DNA of 64,000 bases from contig NZ_JAUSVK010000001.1 in NCBI RefSeq assembly GCF_030814655.1, positions 6,827,001-6,891,000 of the forward strand, given 5' to 3'. Positions 62,765 to 64,000 of the stretch are shown piece after piece (the stretch's first letter is position 1; each line of letters opens with the position of its first letter). A model generated the notes under the pieces. It searched no databases, was not told the DNA's origin, and saw only the letters and a program-made list of their open reading frames with translations. Source of the DNA: Labrys monachus (lineage in GTDB: Bacteria; Pseudomonadota; Alphaproteobacteria; Rhizobiales; Labraceae). The translations under genes and the position numbers were made by a program.

Positions 62765-63658
62765 TCATCGGGCGCCGGCGATCTGCTGCGCCAATGCCAC
62801 GAAGGGTTCCACGAGCTGGTTGCGCGCCGTGCGCGACCAGACGAGGCTGGTGTGGACGGTGGCATGCGCGGCGTCGACGGGGTGCAGGACGAGGCCGTCG
62901 TCCACGCCCGCCCGCAGCGCGCCGGCATGGAAGGAGATGCCGAGGCCGGCCCTCACCAGGTCGAGGACCAGCGGCATGCCCGGCGCTTCGCACCGCACCG
63001 AGCCCGGCCCGCCCGCCGGCGCGGCGCAGACGTCGAGCAGGCGGCGGAAGGCCGACCAGCCCGGCAGCGCGCCGAGAACGAGAGGCCGGCCGGCGAGATC
63101 GGCCCATCGCACGCTCTTGCCCGCCCCGGCCTGCCCCGCGGCGGGGAACACCGCCATCAGCGGTTCGGAGGCCAGCACGCGGCTGTCGAGCCCGGGGCCG
63201 CCGAACGAGCCCAGCACGATGCCCGCATCGAGGTCGCCCGACAGCAGGGAACGGCGCTGCAGGTCGCTGTCGCAGCCGACGAGCGCCAGATGCGCTTCGG
63301 GGAAACTGTCCGCGAAAGCCTTCGCCAGCCTGCCGCAGAGGCCCTGCGACGCGGTTTCGTCGATGCCGAGGCGCAGCCGCCCGCGCTGCCCGGACGCGAC
63401 CAGGCGCGCATTGAGTGCGATCGCGCCGACCCGTTCCTCGAAGTCGCGCGCATCGGCGAGGAAGGCCGCCCCCGCCGGCGTGAGCGCGACGGTTCGCGTG
63501 GAGCGGAGGATCAGTTCCGCGCCGATGCGGGCTTCGAGGTCGGCGACGGCGCGGCTGACGACCGACTGGGCGATGCCGAGCTTTCGCGCGGCGGTGCTGA
63601 AGTTCAGGGTGTCGCATACCGCGAGGAAAGCCTTGATATGGCGGGTCTCGAACTCCAT
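62765..63658 (-). CDS. LysR-family transcriptional regulator
   Basis: A 297-residue regulator: MEFETRHIKAFLAVCDTLNF, STAARKLGIAQSVVSRAVAD form the winged helix, then LEARIGAELILRSTRTVALT. The effector domain follows (LRLGIDETASQGLCGRLAKA onward). AGGAGG lies 5 bases before ATG 63658. It is divergent from the hydantoinase/oxoprolinase gene that starts at 63949 and so probably regulates it. The 290-base region between them shows no further gene. Confidence 0.93.
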   Translation of the reverse strand: MEFETRHIKAFLAVCDTLNFSTAARKLGIAQSVVSRAVADLEARIGAELILRSTRTVALTPAGAAFLADARDFEERVGAIALNARLVASGQRGRLRLGIDETASQGLCGRLAKAFADSFPEAHLALVGCDSDLQRRSLLSGDLDAGIVLGSFGGPGLDSRVLASEPLMAVFPAAGQAGAGKSVRWADLAGRPLVLGALPGWSAFRRLLDVCAAPAGGPGSVRCEAPGMPLVLDLVRAGLGISFHAGALRAGVDDGLVLHPVDAAHATVHTSLVWSRTARNQLVEPFVALAQQIAGAR

Positions 63659-63948
63659 CCATGCCTCCTGCGCATCAATCCATGCCATCAAAGCATTTCT
63701 CGCACGCCCCCGCCAAGCCTAGTCTCGCGGCCGTCCCGAAACCTGCGCATCGGCCAGACAGGCGGGGACGTCGTGGAGGGGGAACGTCGCCTCGTGTCGG
63801 TTCCGGCATCGTCGTGGGAGGCCGCAGGCTTTCCGGCTGCCGGCGCGCCGGTCGTGCACGCCCTTCCATCATACCGAAACCAGGGTTCGCGGATGCCGCT
63901 ACGGCATCCCGCGCCTGCTGCCGCGGCAGACCGATTGGAGGAGGAACG

Positions 63949-64000
63949 ATGATCAGGGTGGGTGTCGACGTAGGGGGAACCTTCACCGATCTGGTGCTCG
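63949..64000 (+). CDS. Hydantoinase/oxoprolinase family protein, N-terminus only (cut by window edge)
   Basis: Seventeen residues are visible: MIRVGVDVGGTFTDLVL. GVDVGGTFTD is the start of the Hydant_A_N domain of HyuA/OplA-type ATP-dependent hydantoinases, 5-oxoprolinases and acetone carboxylase subunits. TTGGAGGAGGAACG gives a strong ribosome site before ATG 63949. The divergent LysR gene suggests an inducible catabolic operon continuing outside the window. Confidence 0.8.
   Translation, partial: MIRVGVDVGGTFTDLVL

Overview
The window is GC-rich, almost fully coding DNA from an alphaproteobacterium, most likely of the order Hyphomicrobiales (Rhizobiales). The pointers are an Irr-type Fur regulator with a Cys-Pro heme regulatory motif (typical of the Bradyrhizobium side of the order), a DUF2125 protein, a DUF882 endopeptidase-like protein, an HIG1 twin-membrane protein, and dispersed palindromic repeats of the kinds common in these genomes. 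The genus cannot be fixed from the sequence alone. No tRNA, rRNA or CRISPR array was recognised.

Layout. 1-9.5 kb: the tail of NhaA, asd, an EamA permease, a small lipoprotein, a VOC protein, proB, a FadR-type regulator, a UDP-glucuronate epimerase, a DUF3455 protein and gamma-glutamyltranspeptidase. 9.5-10.9 kb: an IS110-family element sitting inside a dispersed palindromic repeat whose two halves can be rejoined. 11-23 kb: an L,D-transpeptidase, etfB-etfA-3-hydroxyacyl-CoA dehydrogenase, rhomboid protease, RutE-like reductase with a divergent LysR regulator, ftsK, an HIG1 protein and an unusual transposase-HTH/FCD fusion regulator. 23.4-25.5 kb: an accessory island with two ParD/ParE modules (one toxin broken), a frameshifted unknown gene and repeat fragments. 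25.5-44.7 kb: core genes, including a PagL-like deacylase, cobalamin adenosyltransferase, MltB-type transglycosylase, irr, acnA, beta-carbonic anhydrase, an M3 oligopeptidase, a degenerate NtrC-like response regulator, a second L,D-transpeptidase, DUF882, bolA and DUF2125. An AT-richer patch lies at about 34.8-35.1 kb.

44.7-62.6 kb is the most coherent functional block. It has two tartrate/D-malate dehydrogenase paralogs, two SDR oxidoreductases, an asparaginase, a complete peptide-type (Dpp/Opp) ABC importer, a FadR-type regulator, an enolase-superfamily protein that I recognise as a D-tartrate dehydratase (tarD), a 3-hydroxyisobutyrate-type dehydrogenase, DUF488, ATP-dependent PEP carboxykinase and FMN L-lactate dehydrogenase. 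D-tartrate dehydratase yields oxaloacetate, which PEP carboxykinase can turn into PEP. Three GGTCTGACC-type operators between the divergent asparaginase and transporter genes fit the cluster's FadR-type regulator. The window closes with a LysR regulator divergent from the start of a hydantoinase/oxoprolinase gene.

The leads judged most interesting are: the IS110 element in a reconstructable palindromic target with a structured candidate bridge-RNA region; the tartrate cluster with an asymmetric ABC ATPase pair and its own operators; an NtrC-like regulator with both the sigma-54 contact loop and Walker B altered; and the transposase-HTH/FCD fusion regulator.
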